A stretch of DNA of 8,950 bases from Actinomycetota bacterium (GTDB lineage Bacteria; Actinomycetota; Actinomycetes; Nanopelagicales; Nanopelagicaceae). How positions within the stretch are numbered: position 1 is the stretch's first letter; every line of letters starts with the position of its first letter. Made by a program: the position numbers and the translations under genes. The notes beneath the pieces were generated by a model. The model made no database searches, was not told where the DNA came from, and saw only the letters and a program-made list of their open reading frames with translations. The stretch lies in NCBI GenBank assembly GCA_009705025.1, contig WLDA01000025.1:1-8950 (forward strand), read 5' to 3'. This document shows, in pieces, positions 1 to 7,308 of the stretch.

Positions 1-1
1 A

Positions 2-841
2 GGTCATGTCTTTGAACTCGATAATGCAACGTGGCTTCGCACTACTGATTTTGGTGATGATAAAGATCGCGTGCTTACAAAAAGCGATGGCTCTCTTACC
101 TACTTCTCATCAGATACTGCCTATTACATCAATAAGCGCGAACGTGGTTTTGACATTTGTATCTACATGCTTGGCGCTGACCATCATGGTTATGTTGGAC
201 GCCTAAAAGCTATTGCTGCATGTGCTGGCGATAATCCTGAATACAACATCCATGTTCTCATCGGCCAGCTTGTCAAGATTATGGAAGGCGGCGAAGAAGT
301 TAAGCTTTCTAAGCGAGCTGGCACCATTATTACTTTAGAAGAATTAGTGGAAAAAGTTGGTGTAGATGCTGCTCGTTACACACTTATTCGCTACCCAGTA
401 GAAACTCCGATGGTGATGGATTTAGATATTCTCACAAGGAACACAAATGAGAATCCTGTCTATTACGTTCAATATGCCCATGCTCGAATAGCTGGAGTTC
501 TGCGCAATTGTGAAGAGTTGAAAATTTCTATGAGTAGCAAGGATTTTGATCCTGCGCTTTTGACACATGATCGCGAAAACGAATTGATTGCAACTCTGGC
601 TGATTTCCCACGAATAGTTGAAGGCGCTGCCGAGCTTCGTGAGCCCCATCGCATTGCTCGATATCTCGAAGAATTAGCAGGCGTGTATCACGGCTTCTAT
701 TCCGACTGCCGGGTGTTGCCATTGGGGGACGAAGCGATTGCACCGATTCATACTGCGCGTGCGTTGCTATGCATGGCTACTAAGCAAGTAGTAAAGAATG
801 GTCTTGCATTATTAGGCGTTGGCGCACCGGAGAGGATGTAG
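2..841 (+). CDS. argS: Arginyl-tRNA synthetase, C-terminal half (5' end outside window)
   Basis: Class I aminoacyl-tRNA synthetase that charges tRNA-Arg in the cytoplasm. The open frame runs in from the window edge; 279 residues are visible, roughly the C-terminal half of a family usually near 550 residues, so the ATP-binding HIGH region is missing. Visible landmarks are the GADHHGY segment (bases 173-193), conserved in ArgRS catalytic domains, and the KMSKS-equivalent loop read as VKLSKRAG (about 299-322), a KxSKR variant. From about base 452 ([12 protein letters not shown]) it becomes the helical DALR anticodon-binding domain, and the protein ends in LGVGAPERM, the usual ArgRS C-terminus. 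Only 2 nt separate its stop from lysA, and the lysA Shine-Dalgarno lies inside its last codons, so the two are probably one transcript. The GTG at 71 is internal and not the start. Confidence 0.97.
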   Translation, partial: GHVFELDNATWLRTTDFGDDKDRVLTKSDGSLTYFSSDTAYYINKRERGFDICIYMLGADHHGYVGRLKAIAACAGDNPEYNIHVLIGQLVKIMEGGEEVKLSKRAGTIITLEELVEKVGVDAARYTLIRYPVETPMVMDLDILTRNTNENPVYYVQYAHARIAGVLRNCEELKISMSSKDFDPALLTHDRENELIATLADFPRIVEGAAELREPHRIARYLEELAGVYHGFYSDCRVLPLGDEAIAPIHTARALLCMATKQVVKNGLALLGVGAPERM

Positions 842-843
842 AC

Positions 844-2166
844 ATGAGTACATCACTGTGGCCTGCAGGTGTTTCATTCAATAATGGAGTACTTCATATC
901 TCCGGAATATCTGCACAAACTCTTGCTAAAGACTTTGCAACACCAGCATTTTTCATTGATGAAGATGACTTCCGTGCGCGTGCAATGGGATGGAACAAAG
1001 CGCTCAATCAATCCTTTGGTTCTAATGCAGGAAACGTTTATTACGCAGCAAAGGCATTTATTAGCGTAGAAGTTGCTCGCTGGATTGCCGATTGTGGAAT
1101 TGGTATAGATGTTTGCACTGGAGGCGAACTCGCTGTGGCATTAGCCGGCGGAATTGATCCACAAAAGATTGAAGTTCACGGAAATAATAAATCTGTCTCT
1201 GAAATCGAGCGCGCAGTAACTGCTGGTGTAGGCACCATTGTTATGGACTCACTCTTTGAAATTGAAAGAGTTGCCGCAGCTGCTCGTAAGTTAGGCAAGA
1301 GGCAACGTGTTCTTCTTCGTCTAACTCCCGGCATTGAGGCACATACTCACGAATCAATTGCTACTGCCCACGAAGATGTGAAATTTGGATTCTCCATTGC
1401 AAGCGGCGCTGCATGGAATGCAATTCTTGAGGTGCGCAAATATCCAGAACTTGAATTGCGTGGTTTTCATTCTCATATCGGTTCGCAGATTTTGAATATG
1501 GATTCTTTTGAAATTGCCGCTGATCGACTCATCGGCTTGCTAGCAAAATTCCGAGACGAGTTTTCGGCCCAACTTCCCGAACTCGATTTGGGCGGGGGAT
1601 ATGGAATTGCATATTTACCTGGAGATGTAGAACTGGAAGCAAGTGAAGTTCTACCAGCCCTTTATGCCCAAGTAAAGAAGGCTTGTGAAAGCGCAAAGTT
1701 AGACATTCCTAAAGTTTCAATTGAACCTGGGCGCGCAATTGTTGGGCCAACAATGTTCACGTTATACGAAGTAGGCACTATCAAAGATGTCACTTTGGAA
1801 TCAGGAAAGATTCGTCGCTACATTTCTGTTGACGGGGGGATGAGTGACAACATTCGCCCATCACTTTATGGCGCAAAATACACAACATCACTTGCAAATA
1901 GATCTTCGAGTGCGCCATTAGTTGATTCTCGATTGGTTGGTAAGCATTGTGAAACCGGCGACATTGTTATTCGTGATATCAAATTACCAAGTGATATCGC
2001 ACCAGGGGATTTATTAGCCGTCCCTGCAACAGGGGCATATGGGCGCAGCATGGCCAGTAATTACAACCACATTCCACGGCCACCAGTAATTGCAGTAAAA
2101 GATGGAAAAGCACGTGTAATTCTGCGCAGAGAGACTGAAGCCGATCTCCTCAATCTCGATATTTAA
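844..2166 (+). CDS. lysA: Diaminopimelate decarboxylase
   Basis: PLP enzyme that decarboxylates meso-2,6-diaminopimelate to L-lysine, the final lysine step. At 440 residues it has normal length for the alanine-racemase-fold (fold III) family. An N-terminal barrel carries the PLP lysine in VYYAAKAF (K70), then HGNNKS (112-117), GFHSHIGSQ (207-215), the glycine-rich GGGYGI phosphate loop (250-255) and EPGRAIVGP (294-302). The C-terminal beta domain supplies the HCETGDI segment (C369, the likely active-site cysteine contributed across the dimer) and YGRSMASNYN (399-408). The ATG at 844 is supported by GGAGAGG at 829-835, 8 nt upstream and overlapping the argS end. It lies 33 nt before hom, so the lysine and threonine branches are adjacent. 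All key residues appear intact. Confidence 0.97.
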   Translation: MSTSLWPAGVSFNNGVLHISGISAQTLAKDFATPAFFIDEDDFRARAMGWNKALNQSFGSNAGNVYYAAKAFISVEVARWIADCGIGIDVCTGGELAVALAGGIDPQKIEVHGNNKSVSEIERAVTAGVGTIVMDSLFEIERVAAAARKLGKRQRVLLRLTPGIEAHTHESIATAHEDVKFGFSIASGAAWNAILEVRKYPELELRGFHSHIGSQILNMDSFEIAADRLIGLLAKFRDEFSAQLPELDLGGGYGIAYLPGDVELEASEVLPALYAQVKKACESAKLDIPKVSIEPGRAIVGPTMFTLYEVGTIKDVTLESGKIRRYISVDGGMSDNIRPSLYGAKYTTSLANRSSSAPLVDSRLVGKHCETGDIVIRDIKLPSDIAPGDLLAVPATGAYGRSMASNYNHIPRPPVIAVKDGKARVILRRETEADLLNLDI

Positions 2167-2180
2167 CGCCGAATGCACCA

Positions 2181-2199
2181 GGTGTGAAAGAATCACCCC
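2181..2199 (+). promoter_or_regulatory. Hairpin abutting the hom start codon
   Basis: In the 33-nt lysA-hom gap, GGTGTGA (2181-2187) can pair with TCACCCC (2193-2199), with one T/C mismatch and an AAGAA loop. The stem ends on the base before the hom ATG (2200), and the only SD-like sequence, GAAAG (2186-2190), lies across the stem and loop. No U-run follows, so it is not an intrinsic terminator. A role in setting hom translation is inference. Confidence 0.35.
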
Positions 2200-3492
2200 A
2201 TGAGCGCAATCAAAAAAATCACAATCGGCATGCTCGGTTGCGGCACAGTAGGTGCTGAAGTTGCGCGCCTTTTGCTCTCGGATATTCCTGAACTTTCCAC
2301 ACGCTCAAGTGCACCTCTTGAACTCAAGAAGATTGCTGTGCGAAATGGTGGATCACGCAATGGAATAGATGCATCATTATTTACAACTGATCCACTTTCA
2401 ATCGTCAACGATCCAGCAATCGATATCGTCATTGAAGTTATGGGTGGGATTGAACCTGCACGTGAACTTATTTTGCAAGCGATTAAGAATGGTAAATCTG
2501 TAGTAACTGCTAATAAGAGTTTGCTCGCAACACATGGCGCTGATTTATATGCAGCTGCCGATAAAGCTGGAGTAGATCTTTACTACGAAGCAGCTGTTGC
2601 AGGTGCAATTCCAATTATTCGCCCTATGCGCGAATCCTTAGCTGGTGATTACATCACTCGCATTATGGGAATCGTCAACGGGACTACAAACTTTATTTTG
2701 ACAAAGATGCATGAAGATGGATTGGCATTTAGCGAAGCACTCGCGCAAGCTCAAGAGCTTGGCTATGCAGAGGCGGATCCAACTGCAGATATCGAAGGCT
2801 TTGATGCTGCTGCAAAAGCTGCGATTTTGGCAGGTCTTGCATTCCATACTCGAGTAACTGCCGATGAGGTTTATCGCGAAGGCATTACAAAGATTTCAGC
2901 AGCTGATGTTGCACTCGCTAAGTCAATGAACCATGTAATAAAGCTATTGGTTATTGGCGAACTCACACCTGAAGATGAAATTTCTGTACGCGTTCATCCA
3001 GTGATGCTTCCAAATAGTCACCCTCTTGCATCAGTTCGCGATGCATACAATGCCGTTTATCTCGAAGCAGAATCTGCGGGACAGCTTATGTTCTACGGTC
3101 GTGGTGCAGGTGGCGGGCCAACAGCTAGTGCGGTACTTGGCGATGTTGTCGCAGTAGCGCGACATATTGCTGATGATTCAATTGGACACCGCGAAAGCGA
3201 TTACGCAGATCGTGAGATAGCGCCATTTAGCGCAGCTCGTACAAAATTGATGATTCGCCTGCAGGTCGCAGATAAACCAGGCGTGCTCGCAACAATCGCA
3301 CAGGCATTTGCAGCGCAAGGTGTTTCAATTCAGACAGTACGACAGGGTGGCGCAGGAAATGATGCAGAACTCGTTGTTGTTACACATGCTGCTTCTGAAA
3401 AATCACTAGCAGCACTTGTGAAAGATTTATCCGCTCTTGAAATTGTGCGCAAAGTTGAAAGTGTTATCCGAGTAGAAGGAGCACCTTCATAA
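2200..3492 (+). CDS. hom: Homoserine dehydrogenase with C-terminal ACT domain
   Basis: NAD(P)H-dependent reduction of aspartate 4-semialdehyde to homoserine, the branch point toward threonine and methionine. The protein is 430 residues, the usual monofunctional length, and is not fused to aspartokinase. The N-terminal Rossmann fold has GCGTVG at 13-18. [10 protein letters not shown] (101-110) carries the conserved Asn-Lys pair. The catalytic domain shows [11 protein letters not shown] (157-167) and the signature ending in D202 and K206, which align with the catalytic Asp/Lys pair of the family. From about residue 349 ([20 protein letters not shown]) there is an ACT domain, which in this family binds an amino acid, commonly threonine, for feedback inhibition; the effector here is inferred. 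The ATG at 2200 has only a weak SD. The stop overlaps thrC by one base (TAATG), indicating translational coupling. Confidence 0.97.
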   Translation: MSAIKKITIGMLGCGTVGAEVARLLLSDIPELSTRSSAPLELKKIAVRNGGSRNGIDASLFTTDPLSIVNDPAIDIVIEVMGGIEPARELILQAIKNGKSVVTANKSLLATHGADLYAAADKAGVDLYYEAAVAGAIPIIRPMRESLAGDYITRIMGIVNGTTNFILTKMHEDGLAFSEALAQAQELGYAEADPTADIEGFDAAAKAAILAGLAFHTRVTADEVYREGITKISAADVALAKSMNHVIKLLVIGELTPEDEISVRVHPVMLPNSHPLASVRDAYNAVYLEAESAGQLMFYGRGAGGGPTASAVLGDVVAVARHIADDSIGHRESDYADREIAPFSAARTKLMIRLQVADKPGVLATIAQAFAAQGVSIQTVRQGGAGNDAELVVVTHAASEKSLAALVKDLSALEIVRKVESVIRVEGAPS

Positions 3493-4577
3493 TGAAATCA
3501 ATATTTGGTAAGAAAAAAGTCACACATCAATGGCGCGGAGTTATTGAGGAATATCGCCATCGCTTGCCAGTAAGTGATAAAACTCCAGTCATCACACTTC
3601 GTGAAGGCGGCACTCCACTTATTCTTGCGCAGCACTTATCCGAAATGCTCGGAAATGAAATCTGGTTGAAGTACGAAGGTACAAATCCAACTGGATCATT
3701 CAAAGATCGCGGAATGACAATGGCAATTTCTAAGGCTGCAGAAGATGGAGCAAAGGCTGTTATCTGTGCATCTACTGGAAATACATCAGCAAGTGCTGCT
3801 GCTTACGCAACAAAAGCCGGAATGGTTCCCGCAGTTCTTATTCCTGCTGGAAAAATTGCAATGGGTAAATTGGCACAAGCAGTTATTCATGGTGCAACAA
3901 TTTTGCAGGTCAATGGAAACTTTGATGATTGCCTTACTTTGGCAAAGGAACTTTCTGAAAACTACCCAGTTGCATTAGTGAACTCTCTCAATCCTTATCG
4001 AATTGATGGACAGAAGACTGGCGCATTTGAAGTTGTTGATTTCTTAGGTGATGCACCTGATATGCATGTTTTGCCAGTTGGCAATGCTGGAAATATCACT
4101 GCGTACTGGCGCGGATATAAGGAGTACCGCAAAGATGGACTTGCTCGCCAACTTCCACAGATGTGGGGTTTTCAAGCTGCTGGTTCTGCGCCGATTGTAA
4201 AAGGAAAAATCGTAAAAAACCCTGACACGATTGCAACTGCAATTCGAATTGGTAATCCAGCATCGTGGGAACAAGCAATAGATGCCCGTGATTCATCAGG
4301 TGGTCTCATTGATTCAGTAACAGATAAAGAAATATTGAGTGCATATCGCCTCGTTGCAGGAAAAGAAGGCGTATTTGTTGAGCCATCGAGCGCTGCAGGA
4401 ATTGCAGGACTTATTAAATACAAAAAGGCTGGCAAGTTGCCACAAGGAAAGCGCATCGTTGTCACTGTTACAGGACATGGATTGAAAGATATTTCTTGGG
4501 CACTAGAAAGTGCTGCAAAGCCAAAGATCATTCCAGTAAAAGCTGCAATAGCTGCGAAAGCATTGGGATTGGCATAA
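3492..4577 (+). CDS. thrC: Threonine synthase
   Basis: PLP-dependent conversion of O-phosphohomoserine to threonine and phosphate, the last threonine step. At 361 residues it is the short threonine synthase type common in Actinobacteria and Bacillus. The fold II PLP lysine is K71 in [10 protein letters not shown] (65-74). ASTGNTSAS (93-101) and the PLP-phosphate loop PVGNAGN (195-201) follow, then EPSSAAG (297-303) and TGHGLKD (327-333). The start is fixed by the TAATG overlap with hom and by AGAAGGAG at 3474-3481, inside hom and 10 nt upstream, the strongest SD in the threonine group. thrB follows after 2 nt. Gene order hom-thrC-thrB places this last enzyme before the kinase that feeds it, as in other Actinobacteria and Bacillus. 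Confidence 0.97.
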   Translation: MKSIFGKKKVTHQWRGVIEEYRHRLPVSDKTPVITLREGGTPLILAQHLSEMLGNEIWLKYEGTNPTGSFKDRGMTMAISKAAEDGAKAVICASTGNTSASAAAYATKAGMVPAVLIPAGKIAMGKLAQAVIHGATILQVNGNFDDCLTLAKELSENYPVALVNSLNPYRIDGQKTGAFEVVDFLGDAPDMHVLPVGNAGNITAYWRGYKEYRKDGLARQLPQMWGFQAAGSAPIVKGKIVKNPDTIATAIRIGNPASWEQAIDARDSSGGLIDSVTDKEILSAYRLVAGKEGVFVEPSSAAGIAGLIKYKKAGKLPQGKRIVVTVTGHGLKDISWALESAAKPKIIPVKAAIAAKALGLA

Positions 4578-4579
4578 CA

Positions 4580-5512
4580 ATGGCAAAGCCAACATATAGA
4601 GCCCAACCTGTTCAGGTACAAGTGCCTGCGACAAGTGCGAACTTAGGTCCGGGATTTGATTGCTTTGGACTAGCACTGGGAATGCACGATCGTTATGTCG
4701 CACAGATTCTTGATGAAGTTGCAATCGATATTGATATTTCAGGCGAAGGTGCTGGCGAACTTCCACGTAGTGATAAGAATTTATTAGTAAAAGCTATGTA
4801 TAAAGGTTTTGAATATCTTGGTGGCAAGCCTCGAGGAATTGCAGTACGTGCACTCAATGTTATTCCTCATGGCCGCGGACTTGGATCTTCAGCCAGCGCC
4901 ATAGTCGGTGGCCTCACTCTTGCTCGCTCACTTGTCTTGGGCGGCAACGAACAGATGAGTAATGATGCTTTACTTAATCTTGCAACAGAGATGGAAGGCC
5001 ATCCCGATAATGTTGCAGCGGCAATCTATGGTGGGGCAACAATTGCTTGGCAAGAGATGCAACACGGTAAGAAAGTTGCACTCTCAATAAATATGGAAGT
5101 TGATGCTCGCATTGGCGCAGTTGCATTTATACCAACATCAGCGGTCTCGACTTCTAAGGCACGAAAGCACCTTCCGGAAGTAATTCCTCATGGTGATGCT
5201 GTTGCAAACTCTGCACATAGCGCGCTGATGGTTCACGCTCTTACACAACGACCAGACCTACTATTTACAGCTACAGAAGATTTCTTGCATCAGCAATATC
5301 GACAAGATCTCATGCCAGCCTCTTTTACTTTAATGAGCAAACTTCGTAGCGCAGGTGTACCAGCATTCATCTCCGGTGCGGGTCCAACTGTGCTCGTTCT
5401 ACATACTGGCGGAGCAAGTGATATTGCCGAGATGGAACGTGCTGCAGGAGAGAAGTTTGTAGTTACTCCGCTTTCTATTTCCCGAGCTGGAGCGAGCGTA
5501 ATTACCGCCTAA
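4580..5512 (+). CDS. thrB: Homoserine kinase
   Basis: GHMP-family kinase that phosphorylates L-homoserine with ATP, producing the ThrC substrate. At 310 residues it has typical length. GHMP motif 1 is PATSANLGPGFDCFGLAL (16-33), motif 2, the ATP loop, is PHGRGLGSSASA (96-107), and motif 3 is SGAGPTVLVL (265-274). EMEGHPDNVAAAIYGG (137-152) is the conserved segment lining the substrate and metal site. The ATG at 4580 is chosen because MAKPTYRAQP runs straight into the family N-terminus. A TTG 84 nt upstream in frame would add 28 unrelated residues lying wholly over the thrC end. The SD is poor (GGGATTGG about 4565-4572), so expression probably relies on coupling to thrC, whose stop is 2 nt away. 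No intrinsic terminator follows. Confidence 0.96.
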   Translation: MAKPTYRAQPVQVQVPATSANLGPGFDCFGLALGMHDRYVAQILDEVAIDIDISGEGAGELPRSDKNLLVKAMYKGFEYLGGKPRGIAVRALNVIPHGRGLGSSASAIVGGLTLARSLVLGGNEQMSNDALLNLATEMEGHPDNVAAAIYGGATIAWQEMQHGKKVALSINMEVDARIGAVAFIPTSAVSTSKARKHLPEVIPHGDAVANSAHSALMVHALTQRPDLLFTATEDFLHQQYRQDLMPASFTLMSKLRSAGVPAFISGAGPTVLVLHTGGASDIAEMERAAGEKFVVTPLSISRAGASVITA

Positions 5513-5513
5513 C

Positions 5514-5543
5514 TTGCCCATGCGCATTTATGGGTGCTAATCT
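5514..5543 (+). promoter_or_regulatory. Possible rho promoter (extended -10 type)
   Basis: TTGCCC (5514-5519) could be a -35 box, followed after 18 nt by TAATCT (5538-5543) with an upstream TG at 5535-5536, giving a TGnTAnnnT extended -10. It begins one base after the thrB stop. Initiation would fall near 5550, leaving a leader of about 110 nt. The match to consensus is only partial, so this is tentative; read-through from thrB is also likely because no terminator is seen. Confidence 0.3.
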
Positions 5544-5548
5544 TTGCC

Positions 5549-5594
5549 TTATCTGATCGGCCTCTTCTTAGGGCTCAATAAAGATTTCAGATAA
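5549..5594 (+). repeat. Inverted repeat in the rho leader
   Basis: TTATCTGA (5549-5556) and TCAGATAA (5587-5594) are perfect 8-bp reverse complements around a 30-nt loop. Inside the loop GGCCT (5559-5563) can pair with GGGCT (5571-5575) using two G-U pairs, giving a two-tier stem. The arm begins at the start site predicted from the tentative promoter. No U-run follows. It may be an mRNA structure or an operator; which is unknown. Confidence 0.45.
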
Positions 5595-5596
5595 AT

Positions 5597-5618
5597 ACAG
5601 CAACACAATCCAATCACT
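5597..5618 (+). promoter_or_regulatory. C-rich, G-poor stretch in rho leader (possible rut)
   Basis: This 22-nt run contains 8 C and a single G (counted directly) and looks unstructured, immediately downstream of the leader inverted repeat. Rho utilisation sites are C-rich, G-poor and unpaired, and rho genes in other bacteria are known to be autoregulated by Rho-dependent attenuation in the leader. It holds only three pyrimidine-C steps and is shorter than a typical rut, so the call is weak. Confidence 0.25.
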
Positions 5619-5623
5619 TGAGT

Positions 5624-5637
5624 TTTCCATTAGGAAA
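5624..5637 (+). promoter_or_regulatory. Small hairpin covering the rho SD-like sequence
   Basis: TTTCC (5624-5628) pairs with GGAAA (5633-5637) around an ATTA tetraloop. The best SD-like sequence of the leader, AGGA (5632-5635), lies in the loop edge and 3' arm. It is 13, 18 and 27 nt upstream of the ATGs at 5649, 5654 and 5663, longer than ideal for any, so the rho ribosome binding site is unusual. Confidence 0.35.
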
Positions 5638-5662
5638 CCAAGCCAATCATGAAATGAAACTA

Positions 5663-7195
5663 ATGACCGAAACAGAAGCAGTACGTTCTAATAGTCCAGA
5701 GCTTTCCGCGATGACACTTCCTAAGTTGAAGGCAGTTGCTGCCCAACTTGGTATTGAAGGTGCCGCGAAGTTGAAAAAAGAGGGACTTGTAGAAGCAATT
5801 AGCGATCTTCAAGCAAAGAATCGCGAAGCAGCAAAAGCAGAACGCGAAGCACGCCGCGAAGCGCGCAATAATCGCAAGAAAGAATCACCAGCGAAGAATT
5901 CAGCACCTGAAAGCGATGATGAAGATGGCGATAGCGAGAATGATTCTAATTCTCGCCGTGATCGCGACCGTGGCAGAGATCGTGGACGCGACCGTAACCG
6001 TGATCGCAATCGCGACCGTGGCCCACGTGAAGAACGCGAGCCAGTTATTTCAGAAGATGATGTCTTAGTACCGGTAGGTGGATTGCTCGACATTCTTGAG
6101 AGCTATGCATTTATTCGCACTGCTGGATACCTACCTGGACCAAACGATGTTTATGTTTCATTGCAGCAAGTTCGCCGCAATGGACTTCGCAAGGGCGATG
6201 TAGTTACAGGACAAGTTCGCCAACCACGTGAAGGTGAGCGCAAAGAGAAGTTCAACGCACTTATTACTTTAGAGACAGTAAATGGTGCGACACCTGAAGA
6301 ATCACGCAATCGCGTTGAATTTTCTAAGTTAGTTCCACTCTATCCACAAGAGCGTTTGCGTCTTGAGACAGAGCCAAACATTTTGACTACTCGAGTCATT
6401 GACCTTATTTCACCAATTGGTAAAGGTCAGCGCGGACTTATTGTTTCGCCACCTAAGGCTGGTAAGACAATGGTTTTGCAAGCGATTGCAAATGCGATTA
6501 CAACAAATAATCCAGAGTGTCACTTGATGGTTGTTCTAGTAGATGAGCGACCAGAAGAAGTTACAGATATGCAACGCTCTGTAAAGGGTGAAGTAATTGC
6601 ATCAACATTTGATCGTCCAGCCGATGATCACACTACTGTTGCAGAACTTGCAATTGAGCGCGCTAAGCGACTTGTTGAACTTGGACACGATGTTGTTGTG
6701 CTCCTCGATTCAATTACACGCCTTGGTCGTGCATACAACATTGCAGCCCCTGCATCAGGTCGAATCCTTTCAGGTGGTGTCGATTCAGCTGCTCTCTATC
6801 CACCTAAGAAGTTCTTTGGTGCCGCACGTAATATTGAAGATGGTGGATCACTCACCATTCTTGCAACAGCACTTGTTGATACAGGTTCTCGTATGGATGA
6901 AGTTATCTTCGAAGAGTTCAAGGGAACAGGAAATATGGAACTCATCCTTGATCGTCGTCTTGCAGATAAGCGAATATTCCCAGCAGTAAACGTTGTGGCT
7001 TCAGGTACACGTAAAGAAGAGATTCTCATGGGAACTGAAGAACTCAACATTGTTTGGAAACTTCGTCGTGTTCTTCATGCACTTGAACCACAGCAAGCAC
7101 TTGAACTATTGCTTGAAAAGATGAAGGGAACTAAGTCCAACGTTGAATTCTTGATGCAAATCCAGAAGACAACAGTGGGCCCAGGTAACGAATAA
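5663..7195 (+). CDS. rho: Transcription termination factor Rho with Arg/Asp-rich insert
   Basis: Hexameric RNA-dependent ATPase and translocase that ends transcription. Taken from the ATG at 5663 it has 510 residues, about 90 more than E. coli Rho (419). Residues 17-50 ([20 protein letters not shown]...) form the Rho N-terminal helical domain. Then come a charged stretch rich in Glu/Arg/Ala (51-72), an acidic run (84-95) and an Arg/Asp repeat (98-120). The S1-like RNA-binding domain is about 133-210 ([22 protein letters not shown]). Walker A is PPKAGKT (263-269), [13 protein letters not shown] spans 293-305, Walker B is VVVLLDS (344-350), and [10 protein letters not shown] (369-378) and GTGNMEL (421-427) lie in the translocation region. 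All ATPase motifs are intact. The start is uncertain: ATG 5654 adds 3 residues, and a TTG at 5618 adds 15 with no fitting SD. No clear terminator separates it from thrB. Confidence 0.96.
   Translation: MTETEAVRSNSPELSAMTLPKLKAVAAQLGIEGAAKLKKEGLVEAISDLQAKNREAAKAEREARREARNNRKKESPAKNSAPESDDEDGDSENDSNSRRDRDRGRDRGRDRNRDRNRDRGPREEREPVISEDDVLVPVGGLLDILESYAFIRTAGYLPGPNDVYVSLQQVRRNGLRKGDVVTGQVRQPREGERKEKFNALITLETVNGATPEESRNRVEFSKLVPLYPQERLRLETEPNILTTRVIDLISPIGKGQRGLIVSPPKAGKTMVLQAIANAITTNNPECHLMVVLVDERPEEVTDMQRSVKGEVIASTFDRPADDHTTVAELAIERAKRLVELGHDVVVLLDSITRLGRAYNIAAPASGRILSGGVDSAALYPPKKFFGAARNIEDGGSLTILATALVDTGSRMDEVIFEEFKGTGNMELILDRRLADKRIFPAVNVVASGTRKEEILMGTEELNIVWKLRRVLHALEPQQALELLLEKMKGTKSNVEFLMQIQKTTVGPGNE
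5954..6022 (+). repeat. Arg/Asp(Asn) codon repeat inside rho
   Basis: These bases encode Rho residues 98-120, an alternation of Arg with Asp, Gly or Asn ([10 protein letters not shown] type). The DNA is made of degenerate CGNGAYCG-like units, and a perfect 14-mer ATCGCGACCGTGGC occurs at 5961-5974 and again at 6009-6022, 48 nt or 16 codons apart. The frame is kept, so the repeat is coding, and it could expand or contract by whole codons. It is not a CRISPR or intergenic repeat. Confidence 0.8.
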
Positions 7196-7216
7196 GCACG
7201 CTCAGATTTCTCAGTT

Positions 7217-7239
7217 GAGGGGCTCATCGCCTACTCTTT
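7217..7239 (+). promoter_or_regulatory. Weak hairpin after rho with short T-run
   Basis: GAG (7217-7219) pairs with CTC (7234-7236) and GGC (7221-7223) with GCC (7229-7231), leaving a small internal bulge and a TCATC loop; only TTT then GGGGG follows. It may be a weak rho terminator or the first element of the rpmE leader. It is too short and too poorly followed by T residues to call as a terminator with confidence. Confidence 0.25.
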
Positions 7240-7245
7240 GGGGGT

Positions 7246-7291
7246 AACCGAAACGCCTGGTTCACGTTCTTGTTCGCAAGACGACCCAGGC
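7246..7291 (+). promoter_or_regulatory. Structured rpmE leader (candidate L31 ribosomal-protein leader)
   Basis: GCCTGG (7255-7260) pairs with CCAGGC (7286-7291). Within it TCTTG (7268-7272) pairs with CAAGA (7277-7281) around a TTCG tetraloop, extended by CG/CG (7265-7266 with 7282-7283) across one bulged T. The hairpin ends 6 nt before the rpmE SD. An alternative pairing, AACC (7246-7249) with GGTT (7259-7262), would break the outer stem, allowing a two-state switch. Cis-regulatory leaders upstream of L31 genes, including an actinobacterial class, have been described computationally. That this one belongs to such a class and binds L31 is inference. Confidence 0.6.
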
Positions 7292-7297
7292 ATATGA

Positions 7298-7303
7298 AAG
7301 GGA
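7298..7303 (+). promoter_or_regulatory. rpmE Shine-Dalgarno
   Basis: AAGGGA lies 5 nt before the ATG at 7309 and decides the start of rpmE: the upstream in-frame TTG at 7270 falls inside the leader hairpin loop and would add 13 residues not found in L31. Confidence 0.75.
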
Positions 7304-7308
7304 AAAAA

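Noticed and set aside
4496..4579. In-frame 28-residue N-terminal extension of thrB from a TTG
   Set aside because: It lies wholly inside thrC in another frame, has a Cys/Lys-rich composition unlike homoserine kinases, and the ATG at 4580 starts just before the conserved PATSANLGPGFD motif.
4172..4621. 149-codon open frame on the minus strand opposite thrC and thrB
   Set aside because: It lies antisense to two well-supported enzymes, has no recognisable motif or SD, and reads like a codon-bias shadow.
5517..5534. CCCAT/ATGGG hairpin as a thrB terminator
   Set aside because: The stem is only 5 bp with an 8-nt loop and no T-run follows, so it is too weak for an intrinsic terminator.
5618..5662. 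TTG-initiated extension of rho by 15 residues
   Set aside because: No SD precedes the TTG, it overlaps the leader hairpin, and ATG codons exist at 5654 and 5663; still not fully excluded.
5954..6022. Repeat tract as a CRISPR or intergenic repeat array
   Set aside because: The units are short, degenerate, in frame and encode an Arg/Asp tract; there are no spacers of constant length.
5809..6093. Minus-strand open frame rich in Arg and Ser opposite the rho insert
   Set aside because: Its composition is the mirror of the RD-repeat codons on the + strand; nothing suggests a real protein.
7270..7308. TTG-initiated 13-residue extension of rpmE
   Set aside because: The start would lie in the leader hairpin, and L31 proteins begin with MKxxIHP, matching the ATG at 7309 with its SD.
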